Notes: a model not told the origin generated them from the letters alone. Positions 15,604-26,844 are shown, numbered from the stretch's first letter. The stretch is DNA of 64,000 bases from Comamonas phosphati (GCF_014637085.1 NZ_BMEU01000002.1:1-64000); one strand, 5' to 3'. Translations and numbers: made by a program.

Positions 15604-16719
15604 ATGGATTTCAATTTTTCCGATGACCAGCAACAACTGCGCGATGCCGTCGCCCGCTGGGTGGACAAGGGCTATGCCTTCGAGCGCCGCCAGTCCATCG
15701 TGGCCCGGGGCGGTTTTTCGCGCGAAGTGTGGAACGAACTGGCCGAGCTGGGCCTGACCGCCCTCACCGTGCCCGAGCAGTACGGCGGCCTGGGCCAGGG
15801 CGCCATCGACGCCATGGTGGCGATGGAGGAGCTCGGCCGCGGCCTGGTGATGGAGCCGCTGGCCCAGGCTTTCCTGGCCTCGGCCGTGATCGCCCGGTAC
15901 GGCAGCGAAGCCGTCAAGCAGCAGTGGCTGCCCGCCATCGCCAGCGGCGAAGCGCTGCTTGTGCTCGCATCACAGGAGCGCAAGGCGCGCTACCGGCTTG
16001 ATGTCTGCGATGCAAAAGCGTCCAAAAACGGCGATGCATACACGCTGAACGCTACCAAAAACATAGTCCCCGCCGGCGACCAGGCCGATGCCTTCATCGT
16101 GCCGGCCCAGCTGGACGGCAAGATCGCCCTGTTCCTCGTGGAAAAGAACGCTGCCGGCGCCGCCACGCGGGGCTACAGCACCCAGGACGAAGGCCGCGCC
16201 GCCGACCTGGTCTGCCAATCCACGCCCGCCACGCTGATCACCACCGACGGCCTGGCCGCGCTGACGCTGGCCCAGGATGTGGCCAACGCCGCCCTGTGCG
16301 CCGAAGGCGTGGGCGTGATGGAGCAGACGCTCCAGCTCACCACCGAGTACATGAACCAGCGCAAGCAGTTCGGCGTGGCGATCGCCAGCTTCCAGGCCCT
16401 GCGCCACCGCGTGGCCGACATGAAGATGCAGCTGGAACTGGCCCGCTCCATGAGCTACTACGCCAGCCTCAAGCTCGGCGCGCCGGAGGCCGAGCGCCAC
16501 CTGGCGCTGGCCCGCGCCAAGGTGCAGCTGGGCCAGTCCATGCGCTTCGTCGGCCAGCAATCGGTGCAGTTGCACGGCGGCATCGGCGTGACCGACGAAT
16601 ACGTGGGCAGCCACTATTTCAAGCGCCTGACGCAGATGGAGATGACCGGTGGCGACACCATGCACCATCTGGGCGTGCTGTCCGCCGGCCTGCGGGAGAG
16701 CGCCGGCGTTTTTGCTTGA
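15604..16719 (+). CDS. Acyl-CoA dehydrogenase, small-subunit type (PimD-like)
   Basis: This 371-aa protein of the acyl-CoA dehydrogenase fold is the likely partner of the preceding gene in a heteromeric enzyme. The N-terminal domain starts MDFNFSDDQQQLRDAVARWV; GLTALTVPEQYGGLGQGAID and QLHGGIGVTDEYVGSHYFKR are family features. Its middle domain is less conserved than in single-subunit enzymes. CAGGAG lies 7-12 nt before the ATG at 15604, which decides the start over an in-frame ATG at 15559. The 144-bp gap from the first gene includes a CCCCCTCCGCGAGGGGG hairpin. Confidence 0.87.
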   Translation: MDFNFSDDQQQLRDAVARWVDKGYAFERRQSIVARGGFSREVWNELAELGLTALTVPEQYGGLGQGAIDAMVAMEELGRGLVMEPLAQAFLASAVIARYGSEAVKQQWLPAIASGEALLVLASQERKARYRLDVCDAKASKNGDAYTLNATKNIVPAGDQADAFIVPAQLDGKIALFLVEKNAAGAATRGYSTQDEGRAADLVCQSTPATLITTDGLAALTLAQDVANAALCAEGVGVMEQTLQLTTEYMNQRKQFGVAIASFQALRHRVADMKMQLELARSMSYYASLKLGAPEAERHLALARAKVQLGQSMRFVGQQSVQLHGGIGVTDEYVGSHYFKRLTQMEMTGGDTMHHLGVLSAGLRESAGVFA

Positions 16720-17611
16720 GCCATGGTGATTTGCGCCCCAACCGGACCGGAGTCACCCCGGTCCGGCGATGAAGCACTGCCCCGAATGCTTCGCCGGCAA
16801 GCGGTTTAGCCGGACATCCCGCAAGCAGCCGCGGGAAGACGCATCTGATATGCGCCAAACTTGACGGCCAGGCGAAGGCAGCGCCACTTGCCCGGCGCTG
16901 CCAAGCCAGTGGGCCAGGACCACATCAACGGCATTGAAGGCTTGGGGAGCTGCGCACAGAACGGGCAGTCTCCATACCGCGGCATGCCCCCCTCCGCAGC
17001 CCGTTACCGCTCGAGCCACCGCGGCGAAGGTCTGTCACCCTTGCTGCGCGAGCTGTTGAAGGCAACTCCTAGCTTCAAGACTCAACCTATTTGAGCCCGG
17101 CTTGGGCAAGAACGGCCTTTTTAGGCCGCTTGGCTGCTTGACCGCTCGGCCGTCCAGGGCACAGCCCCGGGGAACAGCGGCTGCATGCCCTCTTTACCCC
17201 CCGCTTGCGCCAGCGAAGTCCTGCACCTGAACGTTATGAGGCTCTCTTGTTTATTTATCATTTTTTATGTTCTTGTGAAATATAAATTGTTTCCAAATGT
17301 TTAGATAATTAACAGAAACCTATGCTATCCATGCCCGAGCCAGTCCGCCAGCCATCTAGGCCATGGCTCTCCGGAAACTCTGCAACTGCTTATATACGTA
17401 GTAGCACTCTGCAAGATTCTGGCGTCAGGGATGATTCGACAAGACTTAAGAAATACAATCCATTCTCATTAGATCGATTGCCGAAAAAAAACAATTTGTC
17501 TCAAAAAATGCATGCAACTCGCGGCACAGATCTTCAGCGCACTGTGGCGGCGTGGTGTCTCAACCGTCCTCTGCCGCATTTCATGGACCCACAAAAACGC
17601 CAAGGAAGCGA
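16720..17611. other. 892-bp intergenic region with no convincing gene
   Basis: It starts with a perfect inverted repeat, CCGGACCGG/CCGGTCCGG at 16742-16766 (no T run). Sequence at 16780-17100 has scattered ORFs on both strands with no recognisable family and no good RBS, perhaps decayed coding sequence. A notably AT-rich tract covers 17245-17320, and the last 130 bp before the chemoreceptor gene are moderately AT-rich, so its promoter is probably there. No sigma28-type site with correct spacing was found. Confidence 0.5.
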
Positions 17612-19348
17612 ATGAATCTCAATAACCTCAAGATCGGCTCCCGCCTTGGGCTGTCTTTCGGACTGGTGCTCCTCATCACCGCGGTTATCGCCGGCCTGGG
17701 CATATGGCGCCTGCACACGCTGGCCCAAGTCACCGAAACATTGAACACCACGGGCACCCAGCGCCTGCTGGCCGCCTCGCAATGGCGCCAGGCGGCCGAG
17801 CTGAACTGGGTCCGCTCCCGTGCAGCACTGCTCGATACCGATGCCGCGCGCCAACCCCTGTGGCAAGCGGAAATCGCCAAGACCAACGCCTTCATACAAG
17901 CTGCGCGCAAAGTCACGGAAGAGTTCGTCGTTTCAGACAAGGGACGCCAGATCCTGGCGAATGTCGACAAGGCACGCGAGGCCTACGCCCATGCCGGCGA
18001 GGACCTCTTCAAGCGCAAGGCGGCCGGCGAAGAGGTGGAAGCGCTGATCGACAGCCAGCTCAAGCCCCTGGCCGAGGTCTACATCCAAGCGGCGCAGACG
18101 ATGGAAGACCGCTCGCGAGACCTGTCCAAGTCCGTTTACGACAATGCCATTGCCGACGTGGAGCTCGGCCGCTTGATTCTTGTCGGCTGCACGCTGGCGG
18201 CCCTGCTGCTGGGCGCGGCCGCGGCATGGATGCTCAGCCGATCGGTGACAGAGCCGTTGCAGCTCGCCGTACGCAGCGCCGACCGGATCGCCGCCGGCGA
18301 CCTGACCCAATCCATCGAGGTGCAAGGCCGTGACGAGGCGGCAGCGCTGCTGACGGCGCTGCGCAATATGCAGGCCAATCTGGTGCGTATCGTGTCCGGC
18401 GTGCGGCATAGCTCCGAGAGCGTCGCCGCCGCCAGCACGCAGATCGCCCAGGGCAACCAGGACCTGAGCGCCCGCACCGAAAGCCAGGCCAGTGCACTGG
18501 AACAGACCGCGGCATCGATGGAGCAGCTGGGCGCCACCGTCCAGCAAAATGCCGACAATGCGCGCCAGGCGAATCAGCTGGCCATGAGCGCCAGCACCGT
18601 GGCCGGGCAAGGCGGCACGGTAGTTGCCGAAGTAGTGGACACCATGAAGGGCATAGAAGACAGCAGCAAGAAGATTGCCGACATCATTGGCGTGATCGAC
18701 GGCATCGCCTTCCAGACCAACATCCTGGCACTCAATGCCGCCGTCGAAGCGGCGCGGGCGGGCGAGCAGGGCCGCGGTTTTGCCGTGGTGGCCAGCGAAG
18801 TGCGGGCGCTGGCCGGGCGCTCTGCCGAAGCCGCCAAGGAAATCAAGGCGTTGATCGGCGTCAGCGTCGAACGCGTGGGGCAAGGCACGCAACTGGTGGA
18901 CAAGGCCGGAGCCACCATGGCCGAGGTGGTTGCATCGATCCGCCGCGTCACCGACATCGTGGGCGAGATCAGTGCCGCCAGCAGCGAGCAAAGCGCGGGC
19001 GTGGCCCAGGTTGGCGAGGCGATCACGCAAATGGACCAGGCCACCCAGCAAAACGCTGCGCTGGTGGAAGAAATGGCTGCCGCTGCCAGCAGCTTGAACA
19101 GCCAGGCCCAGTCTTCGGTGGCGGCCGTCGCAGTCTTCAAACTGTCTGGCCATGAGCCAGAAGCCCGCACGGAGACGGCAGCACCTGTCCATGCGCCTGC
19201 GAGAACACCCGTGAAGGCGGCGAAAGCCGCAAATCCCGCGCCCCAAATCGCGCATGCCGCCAAGCGCCCGGCTCTGCAACGTCCTGCCACCATCGCAGGG
19301 ACGCATCAAGCCACACAAAAGAATGACGACGACTGGGAGACCTTTTGA
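17612..19348 (+). CDS. Methyl-accepting chemotaxis protein
   Basis: This 578-aa chemoreceptor senses a ligand in the periplasm and controls CheA. A first membrane span (about residues 12-32), a periplasmic four-helix-bundle-like domain (about 33-188) and a second span (about 190-212) are followed by a HAMP domain and the cytoplasmic signalling helices, with [20 protein letters not shown] at the tip. The C-terminus DDDWETF is a CheR/CheB-docking pentapeptide type. AAGGAAG sits before the ATG at 17612. Ligand unknown. The upstream frame to 17552 is rejected because the RBS and [12 protein letters not shown] fit the usual start. Confidence 0.93.
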   Translation: MNLNNLKIGSRLGLSFGLVLLITAVIAGLGIWRLHTLAQVTETLNTTGTQRLLAASQWRQAAELNWVRSRAALLDTDAARQPLWQAEIAKTNAFIQAARKVTEEFVVSDKGRQILANVDKAREAYAHAGEDLFKRKAAGEEVEALIDSQLKPLAEVYIQAAQTMEDRSRDLSKSVYDNAIADVELGRLILVGCTLAALLLGAAAAWMLSRSVTEPLQLAVRSADRIAAGDLTQSIEVQGRDEAAALLTALRNMQANLVRIVSGVRHSSESVAAASTQIAQGNQDLSARTESQASALEQTAASMEQLGATVQQNADNARQANQLAMSASTVAGQGGTVVAEVVDTMKGIEDSSKKIADIIGVIDGIAFQTNILALNAAVEAARAGEQGRGFAVVASEVRALAGRSAEAAKEIKALIGVSVERVGQGTQLVDKAGATMAEVVASIRRVTDIVGEISAASSEQSAGVAQVGEAITQMDQATQQNAALVEEMAAAASSLNSQAQSSVAAVAVFKLSGHEPEARTETAAPVHAPARTPVKAAKAANPAPQIAHAAKRPALQRPATIAGTHQATQKNDDDWETF

Positions 19349-19566
19349 TGAACGGTTGCAGCGCGCCGTGCATCCCCTTGCGCCCAAATGCCGCGATCCG
19401 GCGACGGAGCTCACCTGGACCGGACGTGGCAAGCCGCCGGCTTGGATCAAGGGGCAGGATCGCTCGCGCTTGGTGAGCTGACACAGGTGGCCTTCAGGGC
19501 CACTTTTCATTTGCGCAGCGGACCGAAATGGCATCGGCCATGCCGATGCGCTGTTCTACGGCTGCT

Positions 19567-20130
19567 TCAGTTCCTCGCCAGCATTCTGGATGTCTTGGGC
19601 AACTGGCTGCATAGGAACTCCATCTGGTCGGCCAGAATGCGGCGGTTGCGCAGGATGAAGTCTTCCCACAGGCTGGGCACGTATGGCGTGTAGAGCAGCG
19701 GCATGCGCGCCTGCTCCGGCGTGCGCGGGCCCTTGCGATGGTTGCAGGCGCGGCAGGCCGTGACCAGGTTCATCCAGGTGTGCCGGCCGCCCACGCTGAC
19801 GGGGACGATGTGCTCGCGCGTCAGGTCGCTTTCGTGGAACTGGCGCCCGCAGTAGGCGCAGACGCAGCGGTCGCGCACAAACAGCTTGCCGTTGGTCAGA
19901 CCCGGCAGCAGCTCGTGCGGGTTGATATTGGGAACACCCTTGGTGCCGATGATGCTGTTGATGTGAATCACTGACTGCCGACCGGTCACAGCGTTGTGGC
20001 CGCCGCGGAAACAGGCGATCTCCCCGCCGGATTCCCAGCGTACTTCATCCGCTGCATAGTGCAGCGCCGCCTGCTCCAGCGTAATCCAGGACTGGGGGAG
20101 TCCCTGGGCTGTCAGCTTCAAGACTTTCAC
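19567..20130 (-). CDS. HNH endonuclease domain protein
   Basis: This 187-aa protein carries an HNH nuclease module at about residues 90-150. Zinc-ribbon cysteines CAYC and CRAC flank LTREHIVPVSVGG (catalytic His) and WMNLVTACRACNHRKG. The N-terminal 80 residues (LPQSWITLEQAALHYAADEV) are conserved in beta- and gammaproteobacterial homologues, as far as I know without a defined role. GTG at 20130 is chosen because GCAGGAGG lies about 9 nt upstream. It stands alone between a chemoreceptor gene and ribF; no toxin or restriction partner is visible. Confidence 0.85.
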   Translation of the reverse strand: MKVLKLTAQGLPQSWITLEQAALHYAADEVRWESGGEIACFRGGHNAVTGRQSVIHINSIIGTKGVPNINPHELLPGLTNGKLFVRDRCVCAYCGRQFHESDLTREHIVPVSVGGRHTWMNLVTACRACNHRKGPRTPEQARMPLLYTPYVPSLWEDFILRNRRILADQMEFLCSQLPKTSRMLARN

Positions 20131-20301
20131 AACATGCCTCCTGCCGGTTAACAACAAGAACAATCAGTCGCAAGAGCGATTCACACTCCAAGGCGGCATG
20201 CCGGGCCGCCCGAATCCAGGCAATATACTCTGGAATTATGTCAAATTGACGGTCAGCACCGCCCGCACCGGCGCCAGCCGCTATGAAAAACAAAGCACGC
20301 C

Positions 20302-21351
20302 ATGAAGATTTTCCGAGGATTCAAGCACCCTGGCCTGGCCCCGGCCTGCGCTGTGACCATTGGCAACTTTGACGGCGTGCATCGCGGCCACCAGGCCATG
20401 CTGGGCCTGCTGCGGGCCGAAGCGGCGCAGCGCGGCATTCCGAGCTGCGCCATGACCTTCGAGCCGCATCCGCGCGACTATTTCGCCCAGCAGCTGGGCC
20501 AGCCCGAGCTGGCGCCGGCCCGCGTGGGCACGCTGCGCGACAAGCTCAGCCAGCTGGAAGTGTGCGGCGTGGACCAGGTGGTGATCCTGCCGTTCAACGC
20601 GGCCCTGGCCAGCCAGAGCCCGGAAGGCTTCATCCAGGACGTGCTGGTCTCGGGCCTGGGCGCCAAATACGTGCTGGTGGGCGACGACTTCCGCTTCGGT
20701 GCCAAACGCGCCGGCGACTACGCCATGCTGGATGCGGCCGGCCAGGCCCTGGGCTTCGACGTGGCGCGCATGAACAGCTACGAGGTGCATGGATTGCGGG
20801 TCTCCAGCACCGAGGTGCGCACGGCCCTGGCCGCGGGCGAGATGATGGATGCCGCCAGGCTGCTGGGCCATCCCTACACCATCTCGGGCCATGTGCTCCA
20901 CGGCCGCAAGCTGGGGCGCCAGTTGGCCGAGTCGCGGGCAGGCGCCAATGACGGTTTTCGCACGCTGAACCTGCGCTTCGACCACTGGAAGCCGGCGGCC
21001 AGCGGCATTTTCGCGGTGCTGGTGCACGGCATCTCGGGCGAGCCGCTGCGCGGCGTGGCCAACCTGGGCGTGCGCCCTTCGCTGGACCCGAATGACGTCA
21101 ACGGCGGGCGCGTGCTGCTGGAGACCCACTGCTTCGATTGGCCCGCCGAACTCGGTGGTGACGAGGCCTACGGTAAAATCATCCGCGTGGAACTTCTGCA
21201 TAAACTGCACGACGAGCTGAAGTACGAAAGTCTCGATGCCCTGACGGCCGGCATCGCCAAGGACTGCGATGACGCGCGCGCGTTTTTCGCCGCCATCCAC
21301 CCGAGCAGCTATACCGAGACCCGCCGCCAGACCACGCGCGACCGAATTTGA
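20302..21351 (+). CDS. ribF: Bifunctional riboflavin kinase / FAD synthetase
   Basis: RibF makes FMN from riboflavin and ATP, then adenylates it to FAD. The 349-aa protein has the N-terminal nucleotidyltransferase domain (VTIGNFDGVHRGHQAML with the HxGH-like motif; VGDDFRFGAKRAGD) and the C-terminal flavokinase domain (ASGIFAVLVHGISGEPLRGV, NLGVRPS). Length is slightly above average because of a C-terminal tail (TETRRQTTRDRI). It precedes ileS and lspA on the same strand, a very common bacterial order. Confidence 0.95.
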   Translation: MKIFRGFKHPGLAPACAVTIGNFDGVHRGHQAMLGLLRAEAAQRGIPSCAMTFEPHPRDYFAQQLGQPELAPARVGTLRDKLSQLEVCGVDQVVILPFNAALASQSPEGFIQDVLVSGLGAKYVLVGDDFRFGAKRAGDYAMLDAAGQALGFDVARMNSYEVHGLRVSSTEVRTALAAGEMMDAARLLGHPYTISGHVLHGRKLGRQLAESRAGANDGFRTLNLRFDHWKPAASGIFAVLVHGISGEPLRGVANLGVRPSLDPNDVNGGRVLLETHCFDWPAELGGDEAYGKIIRVELLHKLHDELKYESLDALTAGIAKDCDDARAFFAAIHPSSYTETRRQTTRDRI

Positions 21352-21449
21352 CGCTCGCCGTCAGCCCTGCCTGAAGCGCAGCCAGGCCCGCCTACCCTAT
21401 TCACGCCCCGGCAGCCGTGCCCGGGCATTGCATTGCTCTCAAGGTTTCC

Positions 21450-24305
21450 ATGTCCGACTCCAAAGCCAACAAGAACGAAGCCTCTGGCTACCGTGCCACG
21501 CTGAACATGCCCGACACCCCCTTCCCCATGCGCGGCGACCTGCCCAAGCGCGAGCCGGGCTGGGTCAAGGAATGGGAAGACAAGGGTCTGTACAAGAAGC
21601 TGCGCGACGCCCGTCACGGCGCGCCCATGTTCATCCTGCACGACGGCCCTCCGTACGCCAACGGCAAGATCCACATCGGCCACGCCGTCAACAAGATCCT
21701 CAAGGACATGATCGTCAAGAGCCGCCAGCTCGAGGGCTTCGACGCGCTGTACGTGCCGGGCTGGGACTGCCACGGCCTGCCCATCGAGAACGCCATCGAG
21801 AAGCTGCACGGCCGCAACCTGCCGCGCGACGAGATGCAGGCCAAGAGCCGCGCCTTCGCCACCGAGCAGATCGCGCAGCAGATGGTGGACTTCAAGCGCC
21901 TGGGCGTGCTGGGCGACTGGGACCACCCTTACAAGACCATGAACTACGCCAACGAGGCGCAGGAGCTGCGCGCGCTCAAGAAGGTCATGGAGCGCGGCTT
22001 CGTCTACCGTGGCCTCAAGCCCGTGTACTGGTGCTTCGACTGCGCCTCGTCGCTGGCCGAGTTCGAGATCGAATACGCCGACAAGCAGAGCCAGACGCTG
22101 GACGTGATGTTCCCGGCCGCCGAGCCCGCCAAGCTGGCCGCGGCCTTCGGCCTGCCCAAGCTCGACAAGCAGGCCTTCATCGTCATCTGGACGACGACGG
22201 CCTGGACGATTCCCGCCAACCAGGCGCTCAACGTCAACCCCGAGCTGGAATACAGCCTGATCGACACCGAACGCGGCCTGCTGATCGTGGCTTCGGCCCT
22301 GGTCGAGAAGTGCCTGGCGCGCTGGAAGCTCGAAGGCCAGGTGGTCGCCACCGCCAAGGGCGCCAAGCTCGACCACATGCTGTTCAAGCACCCGCTTAGC
22401 GCTGTGGACAAGGGCTTTGACCGCATCTCGCCCGTGTACCTGGCCGAATACGCCACGGCCGACGATGGCACCGGTATCGTGCACTCGGCGCCCGCCTACG
22501 GCGTGGACGACTTCAACTCCTGCAAGGCCAACGGCATGGAGTACCAGGACATCCTGAACCCCGTGCAGGGCAACGGCGTCTATGCCGCCGACCTGCCCCT
22601 GTTCGGCGGCCAGCACATCTGGAAGGCCGTGCCCGTCATCCTCGACGCGCTCAAGGTGGCCAACCGCCTGCTGGACACCACGACCATCAGCCACAGCTAC
22701 CCGCACTGCTGGCGCCACAAGACGCCGGTGATCTACCGCGCCGCGGCCCAGTGGTTCATCCGCATGGACGAGGGCGAAGGCGTGTTCACCGACCCGGCCC
22801 AGAAGCCCGAGAAGACGCTGCGCCAGATCGCGCTGGACGCCATCGAGCACACCAGCTTCTATCCCGAGAACGGCAAGACCCGCCTGCGCGACATGATCGC
22901 CGGCCGTCCCGACTGGTGCATCTCGCGCCAGCGCAGCTGGGGCGTGCCCATCCCCTTCTTCCTGCACCAGGACACCGGCCTGCTGCACCCGCGCACCATG
23001 GAGATCATCGACCAGGCGGCCGACATGATCGAAGCGGGCGGCATCGAGGCCTGGAGCCGCGTGGCGACCGCGGAAATCCTCGGCGCCGAGGACGCCCAGC
23101 ACTACACCAAGAGCACCGACATCCTGGAAGTGTGGTTCGACTCCGGCTCCACCTTCTGGCACGTGATGCGCGGCACGCACAAGGCCATGCACCACGACCA
23201 GGGCCCCGAGGCGGACCTGTACCTGGAAGGCCACGACCAGCACCGCGGCTGGTTCCACAGCTCGCTGCTGCTGGCCGCCGCCATCTTCGGCCGCGCGCCC
23301 TATCGCGGCCTGCTCACGCACGGCTTCACCGTGGACGGCCAGGGCAAGAAGATGTCCAAGTCGCTGGGCAACACCGTGGCGCCGCAGGACGTGAGCGGCA
23401 AGATGGGCGCCGAGATCATCCGCCTGTGGGTGGCCGCCACCGACTACTCGGGCGACCTGGGCATCGACGACAAGATCCTGGCCCGCGTGGTCGACAGCTA
23501 CCGCCGCATCCGCAACACGCTGCGCTTTTTGCTGGCCAACACCAGCGACTTCGACGCGGCCAGGGATTCCGTGGCCTACGAGGACCTGCTGGAAATCGAC
23601 CGCTACGCCCTGGCGCGCGCGGCCCAGCTGCAACAGGAAATCATCGGCCACTACCAGGTCTATGAATTCCACCCCGTGGTGACCAAGCTGCAGCTGTTCT
23701 GCTCCGAAGACCTGGGCGGCTTCTACCTGGACGTGCTCAAGGACCGCCTCTACACCACGGGCGAGAAGAGCCTGGCCCGCCGCTCGGCCCAGACCGCGCT
23801 GCACCAGATCACCCACGCGCTGCTGCGCTGGATGGCGCCCTTTCTGTCGTTCACGGCCGAGGAAGCCTGGAAGATCTTCGGCCATAGCGAAACCATCTAC
23901 CTCGAGAAGTTCACCGACCTGCCCGAGGGCGACGAAGCGCTGCTGGCCAAGTGGACGCGCATCCGCGAGATCCGCGACGTGGTCAACAAGGACATCGAGG
24001 CCGTGCGCGCCGACGGCAAGGTCGGTGCCTCGCTGCAGGCCGAAGTGACCGTGGCCGCCCAGCCCGAAGACCTGCTGCTGCTGCAAACGCTGGCGGACGA
24101 CCTGAAGTTCGTCTTCATCACCTCGGCCGCCGAGGCCGTGGCCGGCGACGAACTGGCGGTGACCGTCAAGCCCTCGGAAAAGGACAAGTGCGAGCGCTGC
24201 TGGCACTACCGCGAGGACGTGGGCGCCGACGCCGCCCACCCCACGCTGTGCGGCCGCTGCGCGAGCAATCTGTACGGCGCAGGCGAAGTGCGCAGCAAGG
24301 CCTGA
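21450..24305 (+). CDS. ileS: Isoleucyl-tRNA synthetase
   Basis: IleRS charges tRNA-Ile and edits misactivated valine. The 951-aa class I enzyme has the HIGH-type motif [16 protein letters not shown] near residue 65, a CP1 editing insertion (about 200-400) with [15 protein letters not shown], the KMSKS loop [12 protein letters not shown] and a C-terminal zinc finger with [10 protein letters not shown] and CGRC. ATG at 21450 ([13 protein letters not shown]) is preferred over 21417, which lacks an RBS. lspA follows after a 135-bp gap carrying a palindromic repeat. Confidence 0.97.
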   Translation: MSDSKANKNEASGYRATLNMPDTPFPMRGDLPKREPGWVKEWEDKGLYKKLRDARHGAPMFILHDGPPYANGKIHIGHAVNKILKDMIVKSRQLEGFDALYVPGWDCHGLPIENAIEKLHGRNLPRDEMQAKSRAFATEQIAQQMVDFKRLGVLGDWDHPYKTMNYANEAQELRALKKVMERGFVYRGLKPVYWCFDCASSLAEFEIEYADKQSQTLDVMFPAAEPAKLAAAFGLPKLDKQAFIVIWTTTAWTIPANQALNVNPELEYSLIDTERGLLIVASALVEKCLARWKLEGQVVATAKGAKLDHMLFKHPLSAVDKGFDRISPVYLAEYATADDGTGIVHSAPAYGVDDFNSCKANGMEYQDILNPVQGNGVYAADLPLFGGQHIWKAVPVILDALKVANRLLDTTTISHSYPHCWRHKTPVIYRAAAQWFIRMDEGEGVFTDPAQKPEKTLRQIALDAIEHTSFYPENGKTRLRDMIAGRPDWCISRQRSWGVPIPFFLHQDTGLLHPRTMEIIDQAADMIEAGGIEAWSRVATAEILGAEDAQHYTKSTDILEVWFDSGSTFWHVMRGTHKAMHHDQGPEADLYLEGHDQHRGWFHSSLLLAAAIFGRAPYRGLLTHGFTVDGQGKKMSKSLGNTVAPQDVSGKMGAEIIRLWVAATDYSGDLGIDDKILARVVDSYRRIRNTLRFLLANTSDFDAARDSVAYEDLLEIDRYALARAAQLQQEIIGHYQVYEFHPVVTKLQLFCSEDLGGFYLDVLKDRLYTTGEKSLARRSAQTALHQITHALLRWMAPFLSFTAEEAWKIFGHSETIYLEKFTDLPEGDEALLAKWTRIREIRDVVNKDIEAVRADGKVGASLQAEVTVAAQPEDLLLLQTLADDLKFVFITSAAEAVAGDELAVTVKPSEKDKCERCWHYREDVGADAAHPTLCGRCASNLYGAGEVRSKA

Positions 24306-24331
24306 ACCGGCAACGCATCAGCAATAAAAGT

Positions 24332-24409
24332 GAGCTGTCAGTGCTTTCCACACAATGATTTCAAATGGTTTTCATATTGAAATCGTTGAATATCAAGCGT
24401 AGGCAGCTA
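24332..24409. repeat. Imperfect palindromic intergenic element, copy A
   Basis: GAGCTGTCAGTGCTT at the left pairs imperfectly with AAGCGTAGGCAGCTA at the right, and an inner pair GATTTCAA/TTGAAATC lies between. It is non-coding and located between ileS and lspA. A related element lies at 40250-40327. Confidence 0.55.
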
Positions 24410-24440
24410 TCCATTTCATGAATTCCAAGACCCAACAGCC

Positions 24441-24953
24441 ATGACCTCTCTATCCTCTGCACAGCCCGGCAAAGCCTCCATCTGGCCCTGGCTGGTCTGG
24501 GCGCTGGTCATCATCGGCGTGGACCAGCTCACCAAGCAGTGGATTCTGGACCACTACCAGTACGGCAGCTGGACGGCCATCACGGGCTTTTTCAACATCG
24601 TGCGCGCGCACAACACGGGCGCGGCCTTCTCCTTCCTGGCCGACGGCAGCGGCTGGCAGCGCTGGCTGTTCGTGGGCATCGGCGTGGCCGCCACGGTGCT
24701 GATCGCCTGGCAGCTCAAAAAGCACCCGGGCCAGAAGATGTTCTGCCTGGCTCTGTCCAGCATCCTGGGCGGCGCCATCGGCAACGTGGTGGACCGCCTG
24801 CAGCACGGCTATGTGGTGGACTTTCTGGACTTCTACTGGGGCGCCAGCCACTTCCCGGCCTTCAACGTGGCCGACATGGGCATCACGCTGGGCGCCGTCC
24901 TGCTGATCCTCGATGAAATCCTGAGGGCAAAACGCGCCAAAGCCCAGGCCTGA
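24441..24953 (+). CDS. lspA: Lipoprotein signal peptidase (signal peptidase II)
   Basis: LspA cleaves prolipoprotein signal peptides before the lipidated cysteine in the inner membrane. The 170-aa product has four hydrophobic spans and the two catalytic aspartate motifs: [11 protein letters not shown] and [20 protein letters not shown] followed by [11 protein letters not shown]. Its position after ribF-ileS is the standard arrangement. A terminator follows at 24983. Confidence 0.96.
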   Translation: MTSLSSAQPGKASIWPWLVWALVIIGVDQLTKQWILDHYQYGSWTAITGFFNIVRAHNTGAAFSFLADGSGWQRWLFVGIGVAATVLIAWQLKKHPGQKMFCLALSSILGGAIGNVVDRLQHGYVVDFLDFYWGASHFPAFNVADMGITLGAVLLILDEILRAKRAKAQA

Positions 24954-24982
24954 CCTGAGCTGGCTGCCGCCGGCCATTCCAG

Positions 24983-25019
24983 AACCCCGCCGAGCCCCAA
25001 GCCAGCGGGGTTTGTTTTT
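24983..25019 (+). terminator. Terminator after lspA
   Basis: AACCCCGC and GCGGGGTTTGTTTTT form an 8-bp stem with a 14-nt loop and a T-rich tail. Confidence 0.8.
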
Positions 25020-25179
25020 GCGTCTCCCCGCCAAAGGTCACCCGCCTTGGTTCATGGCCTCGGCAAAGCCGAAAAATCAAAACCGCAAATCATATTCATC
25101 AAAATCGAACGAAAATGCGCCCACTGGAGCAGGCGCCACGGTCAGAAACTCTCTACCGGGGTATATTCGCTCGCAGCAC

Positions 25180-26844
25180 ATGAAGCATTTACTGAATCTT
25201 TTAGCCGCCATTGCCCTGCTGGTCTGGGGCTCCCACCTGGTGCGCACCGGCGTGCTGCGCGTTTTTGGCGCCAACCTGCGCGACATCCTGGCCCACAGCA
25301 TGCGCAGCCGCTTCTCGGCCGCCATGTCGGGGCTGGGCGTCACTGCGCTGGTGCAGTCCAGCACGGCCACCTCGCTGATGGCCTCCGCCTTCGTGGGCCA
25401 GGGCCTGATCACCCTGCCCTCGGCCCTGGCCGCGATGCGCGGCGCCGACGTGGGCACGGCGCTGATGGCGGTGCTGTTCTCCACCGACCTGTCCTGGCTC
25501 TCGCCGCTGTTCATCTTCGTGGGCGTGGTGCTGTTCATCACGCGCCAGGACTCCACGCCGGGCCGCATAGGCCGCGTACTGATCGGCCTGGGCCTGATGC
25601 TGCTGGCGCTGACCCTGGTGGTGGCGGCCACCGAGCCGCTGCTGCAGGCCGAGGCCGTGCGCACCCTGCTGGCATCGGTCAGCAGCGATCTGTTCATGGA
25701 GCTGCTGCTGGGCGCCATGCTGGCGGTGCTCGCCTATTCGAGCCTGGCGGTCGTGCTGCTGATCGCGGCCATGGCCGGCTCCGGCGCGATTCCCATGGAA
25801 GTGGCCCTGGGCCTGGTGCTGGGCGCCAACCTGGGCAGCGGCCTGGTGGCCGTGCTGACGACGGCCAAGTCCGCCACGCCAGTGCGCCAGGTCACCGTGG
25901 GCAATCTGCTGTTCAAGATCATGGGCGTGGCCATCGTGGCGCCCTTGCTCGGCCTGTGGATGCGCTATGTGCATCCCTACATCCCGAATGCGGGCCAGAA
26001 CGTGGTGCTGTTCCACCTGGCCTTCAACCTCTTCAACAGCCTGTGCTTCATCGGCCTGACGCAGACCGTGGCACGCTGGGTGATCGCCTTGCTGCCCCAG
26101 CCCGAGGACGGCGGCAAGCCCAGCCTGTTGCGCCCGCGCCATCTGGACCCGTCGGCCCTGTCCACGCCATCGCTGGCCATCTCCTGCGCGGCGCGCGAGG
26201 CCCTTCACCAGGCCGATGTCGTCGAGTCCATGCTGATCGGCATCCGCCAGGTGCTGGACAGCGACGACCTCAAGCTCTCGCAAGAGCTGCGCGGCCTGGA
26301 CGACACCGTGGATGAGCTGTACTCCGCGATCAAGTACTACATGACCAAGATCTCGCGCGCCGAACTCGACGAGCGCGAAGGCCAGCGCTGGACGGAAATC
26401 ATCAGCTTCACGATCAACATGGAGCAGATCGGCGACATCATCGAGCGCGTGCTGCTCGACATCGAGGACAAGAAGATCAAGAAAGGCCGCCATCTCTCGG
26501 CGGCCGGCACGCAGGAAATCCATGAGCTACACCAGCACCTGCTGAACAATCTGCGCCTGGCCATGAGCGTGTTCCTCAACGGCAATGCGCGCGAAGCGCA
26601 GAAGCTGCTGGAGGAAAAGGTGCGTTTCCGCGATCTGGAACTGGCCTACTCGGCCACGCACCTGAACCGCCTGGCGGACAACACGGTGCCCAGCATCGAG
26701 ACCAGCTCCTTGCACATCGATCTGATCAGCGACCTCAAGCGCATCAACTCGCTGCTGTGCTCGATCGCCTACCCGATTCTGGAGCAGGCCGGCGCCCTGG
26801 CGCCCAGCCGCCTGCGCGCAGCGCAGCTGGATAGCGGAGCCTGA
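25180..26844 (+). CDS. Na/Pi cotransporter family protein with PhoU-like domain
   Basis: This 554-aa membrane protein belongs to the Na+-dependent phosphate cotransporter (NptA/YjbB) family. Two repeated transport modules contain the QSS signature (VTALVQSSTATSLMASAF) and GANLGSGLVAVL, with about eight to nine membrane spans up to residue 330. The C-terminal 200 residues are soluble and helical, like PhoU (INMEQIGDIIERVLLDIED). It probably exports or imports phosphate; direction is not readable. ATG at 25180 (MKHLLNLLAAIALLVWG) starts directly at the first span; the frame to 25012 is rejected. Confidence 0.88.
   Translation: MKHLLNLLAAIALLVWGSHLVRTGVLRVFGANLRDILAHSMRSRFSAAMSGLGVTALVQSSTATSLMASAFVGQGLITLPSALAAMRGADVGTALMAVLFSTDLSWLSPLFIFVGVVLFITRQDSTPGRIGRVLIGLGLMLLALTLVVAATEPLLQAEAVRTLLASVSSDLFMELLLGAMLAVLAYSSLAVVLLIAAMAGSGAIPMEVALGLVLGANLGSGLVAVLTTAKSATPVRQVTVGNLLFKIMGVAIVAPLLGLWMRYVHPYIPNAGQNVVLFHLAFNLFNSLCFIGLTQTVARWVIALLPQPEDGGKPSLLRPRHLDPSALSTPSLAISCAAREALHQADVVESMLIGIRQVLDSDDLKLSQELRGLDDTVDELYSAIKYYMTKISRAELDEREGQRWTEIISFTINMEQIGDIIERVLLDIEDKKIKKGRHLSAAGTQEIHELHQHLLNNLRLAMSVFLNGNAREAQKLLEEKVRFRDLELAYSATHLNRLADNTVPSIETSSLHIDLISDLKRINSLLCSIAYPILEQAGALAPSRLRAAQLDSGA

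Noticed and set aside
16742-16766. Perfect inverted repeat as a terminator of the acyl-CoA dehydrogenase genes
   Set aside because: No T run follows the stem on either strand; it is noted only as an inverted repeat.
16861-17094. Small ORF of 77 codons in the intergenic region
   Set aside because: No RBS, no family resemblance and no codon bias typical of the host.
17340-17490. Sigma28-type flagellar promoter before the chemoreceptor
   Set aside because: GCCGAAAA is present near 17480, but no TAAA lies 15 bp upstream of it.
21309-24239. A 976-codon open frame antisense to ileS
   Set aside because: High-GC shadow frame; ileS on the other strand is fully supported by motifs, and the antisense protein has no recognisable domain.
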